In this document: positions 22,575-23,733 of the stretch, in pieces
Layout of the letters: every line of letters begins with the position of its first letter
How positions within the stretch are numbered: the stretch's first letter is position 1
NCBI GenBank assembly: GCA_964546765.1
Contig: CAZJKV010000022.1
Span: 1-23,733 of the forward strand
DNA: 23,733 nucleotides
Source: JAITWN01 sp964546765
GTDB lineage: Bacteria > Pseudomonadota > Gammaproteobacteria > SZUA-140
Reading direction: 5' to 3'
Position numbers and translations under genes: made by a program
The notes under the pieces: generated by a model
What the model was told of the DNA's origin: nothing
The model's input: the letters and a program-made list of their open reading frames with translations, nothing else
Databases searched by the model: none

Positions 22575-23733
22575 TCAGAGAACGGGCTGGCGTGCGATTC
22601 GCGGCAGATCCCCGCTGAGGCCCATCGCGCGGCGAATGATCAGGTTCTTGAGCGGCGACGCCCCGTCGGTCAGCTGCAGCCCGAGGTTGCGCGCGAGTTG
22701 CAACGGCGGCGCTGCGGTGCCGAACAGGCGCTTGAAGCCGTCCATGGCCAGCATCATCATCAGATTGTCGCCCTTGCGCCAACGTTCGTAGCGCCTGAGT
22801 ACCGCTGTCGCGCCGATGTCGTGCCCTTTCGCGGCGGCGTCCTGTAACACCTCGGCGAGCGCTGCGGCGTCCAGCATGCCCAGATTGACGCCCTGCCCGG
22901 CCAGCGGATGTATCGAATGGGCCGCGTCGCCGATCAGTGCGAGGCGCGTCGCGATGTAACGGCTCACGTGCTGGAGACGCAACGGGAAGGCCGCGCGCGG
23001 CCCGCAGTCGATGATGTCTCCGAGACGATGCGCCAAGGCCCCCGCGAGCTCGGCTCGGAAGTCATCCGGGGTCGCGGCCAGCAAGCGATCCGCGTGATCG
23101 GGGCGCGTCGACCAGACGATGGAACAGCGCCCGTCGCGCAGGGGAAGGAAGGCAAGCGGGCCGTCAGGCAGAAAGCGCTGCCACGCGGTCGCCTGGTGGG
23201 GTCGCTCGGTCGCGACGGTTGCGACGACACCCTTCTGGTCGTAGGACCAGCCGCGCACCGCGATATCGGCCAGGGTGCGCGTCTTCGAGTTCGCGCCGTC
23301 GGCCGCGACCACCAGCCGCGCCCGGATCGTCGTACCGTCGGACAGCCCGACCTGCGCGCCCGAGGCGTCGCACGCGAGGCGCTCGAGCGCAGCGGGGCAG
23401 AACAGCCGGACACCCGCGGAATCGCGCAGCCGCTCGTGGAGTACGCGTTGTATGACCCGATTCTCGACGATATGGCCGAGGCGGGACTCACCGATATCGG
23501 CGCAGTCGAAATGGATCGCGCCATCGCCTGCGGCATCCCAGACATGCATCTCGCGGAACGGGCTGACGCCGAGCGCGCTCATCGCGGGCCAGGCGCCGAT
23601 CGCATCGAGCATGCGTTCAGAGGCCGCGGTCAGCGCGGACACCCGGAGGTCGACCGTGTTCGCCGGCCACTCGAGCGCCGGCGGCGCAGCCTCGACGACC
23701 GCGATGCGCAGCTCACCGCCGCCGAGCAATGCG
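22575..23733 (-). CDS. ubiI: UbiI-type FAD-dependent 2-octaprenylphenol hydroxylase (5' end cut)
   Basis: A flavin monooxygenase of the UbiH/UbiF/UbiI (COQ6) family that hydroxylates the ubiquinone ring. The frame stays open to the right edge of the window, so about 20 N-terminal residues with the GxGxxG dinucleotide motif are outside. Visible marks are LRVSALTAASERML near the start, VWDAAGDGAIHFD, GESRLGHIVENRVIQ, the VVAADGANSKTR motif (family DG motif), and ALIGDAAHSIHPLAGQGVNLGMLDAAALAEVL, the FAD ribityl-binding motif. LRVSAL and the VWD...HIVEN pattern agree better with UbiI (VisC) than with UbiH, but UbiF-like activity is possible. It is followed closely by the antiporter homologue. 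Confidence 0.9.
   Translation of the reverse strand, partial: ALLGGGELRIAVVEAAPPALEWPANTVDLRVSALTAASERMLDAIGAWPAMSALGVSPFREMHVWDAAGDGAIHFDCADIGESRLGHIVENRVIQRVLHERLRDSAGVRLFCPAALERLACDASGAQVGLSDGTTIRARLVVAADGANSKTRTLADIAVRGWSYDQKGVVATVATERPHQATAWQRFLPDGPLAFLPLRDGRCSIVWSTRPDHADRLLAATPDDFRAELAGALAHRLGDIIDCGPRAAFPLRLQHVSRYIATRLALIGDAAHSIHPLAGQGVNLGMLDAAALAEVLQDAAAKGHDIGATAVLRRYERWRKGDNLMMMLAMDGFKRLFGTAAPPLQLARNLGLQLTDGASPLKNLIIRRAMGLSGDLPRIARQPVL

Overview
The window reads as the chromosome of a high-GC gammaproteobacterium, probably a free-living Chromatiales-like lineage. The support is conserved gammaproteobacterial gene order: dapF-DUF484-xerC-hslVU, ubiE-ubiJ-ubiB, gpmI-envC-ctpA-yibQ and yibN-secB-gpsA. 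Ubiquinone genes recur (ubiD, ubiE, ubiJ, ubiB and a ubiI-type hydroxylase). The genus is inference; no rRNA, tRNA or CRISPR array is visible.

Region 1 (1-4.7 kb) is the accessory part. It opens with the 3' end of ubiD. A lone integron gene cassette follows (about 1021-1711). It carries a HigB/HigA toxin-antitoxin pair, has its own promoter, and ends in a 60-bp attC site. The last residues of HigA are encoded by attC. No integrase is visible, and the cassette appears to sit in a non-canonical target. Next come an RssA-like patatin phospholipase, about 0.8 kb of gene debris (fragments of a GlxA-type AraC regulator, a GNAT acetyltransferase and an MGMT-like protein), a perfect 16-bp-arm palindrome, and a second patatin-family gene.

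Region 2 (4.7-12.7 kb, + strand) is a tightly packed housekeeping run: dapF, a DUF484 gene, xerC, hslV, hslU, a DUF971 gene, ubiE, ubiJ and ubiB. Several stop and start codons overlap. It covers lysine/peptidoglycan precursor synthesis, chromosome dimer resolution, ATP-dependent proteolysis and ubiquinone synthesis.

Region 3 (12.7-18.5 kb, - strand) reads gpmI, envC, ctpA, yibQ and a DJ-1/PfpI gene: glycolysis followed by envelope and septal peptidoglycan remodelling. Region 4 (18.6-21.35 kb, + strand) is yibN, secB, gpsA and a murU-like nucleotidyltransferase. Region 5 (21.4 kb to the end, - strand) is a ubiI-type hydroxylase cut by the window edge, followed by a CPA1 antiporter-like membrane protein. 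That protein lacks the usual Asn-Asp ion-binding pair.

The most notable items are the HigBA cassette with its clear attC and apparently leaderless toxin gene, the mosaic of gene fragments beside a REP-like palindrome, and the antiporter homologue with Ser-Ser in place of Asn-Asp.
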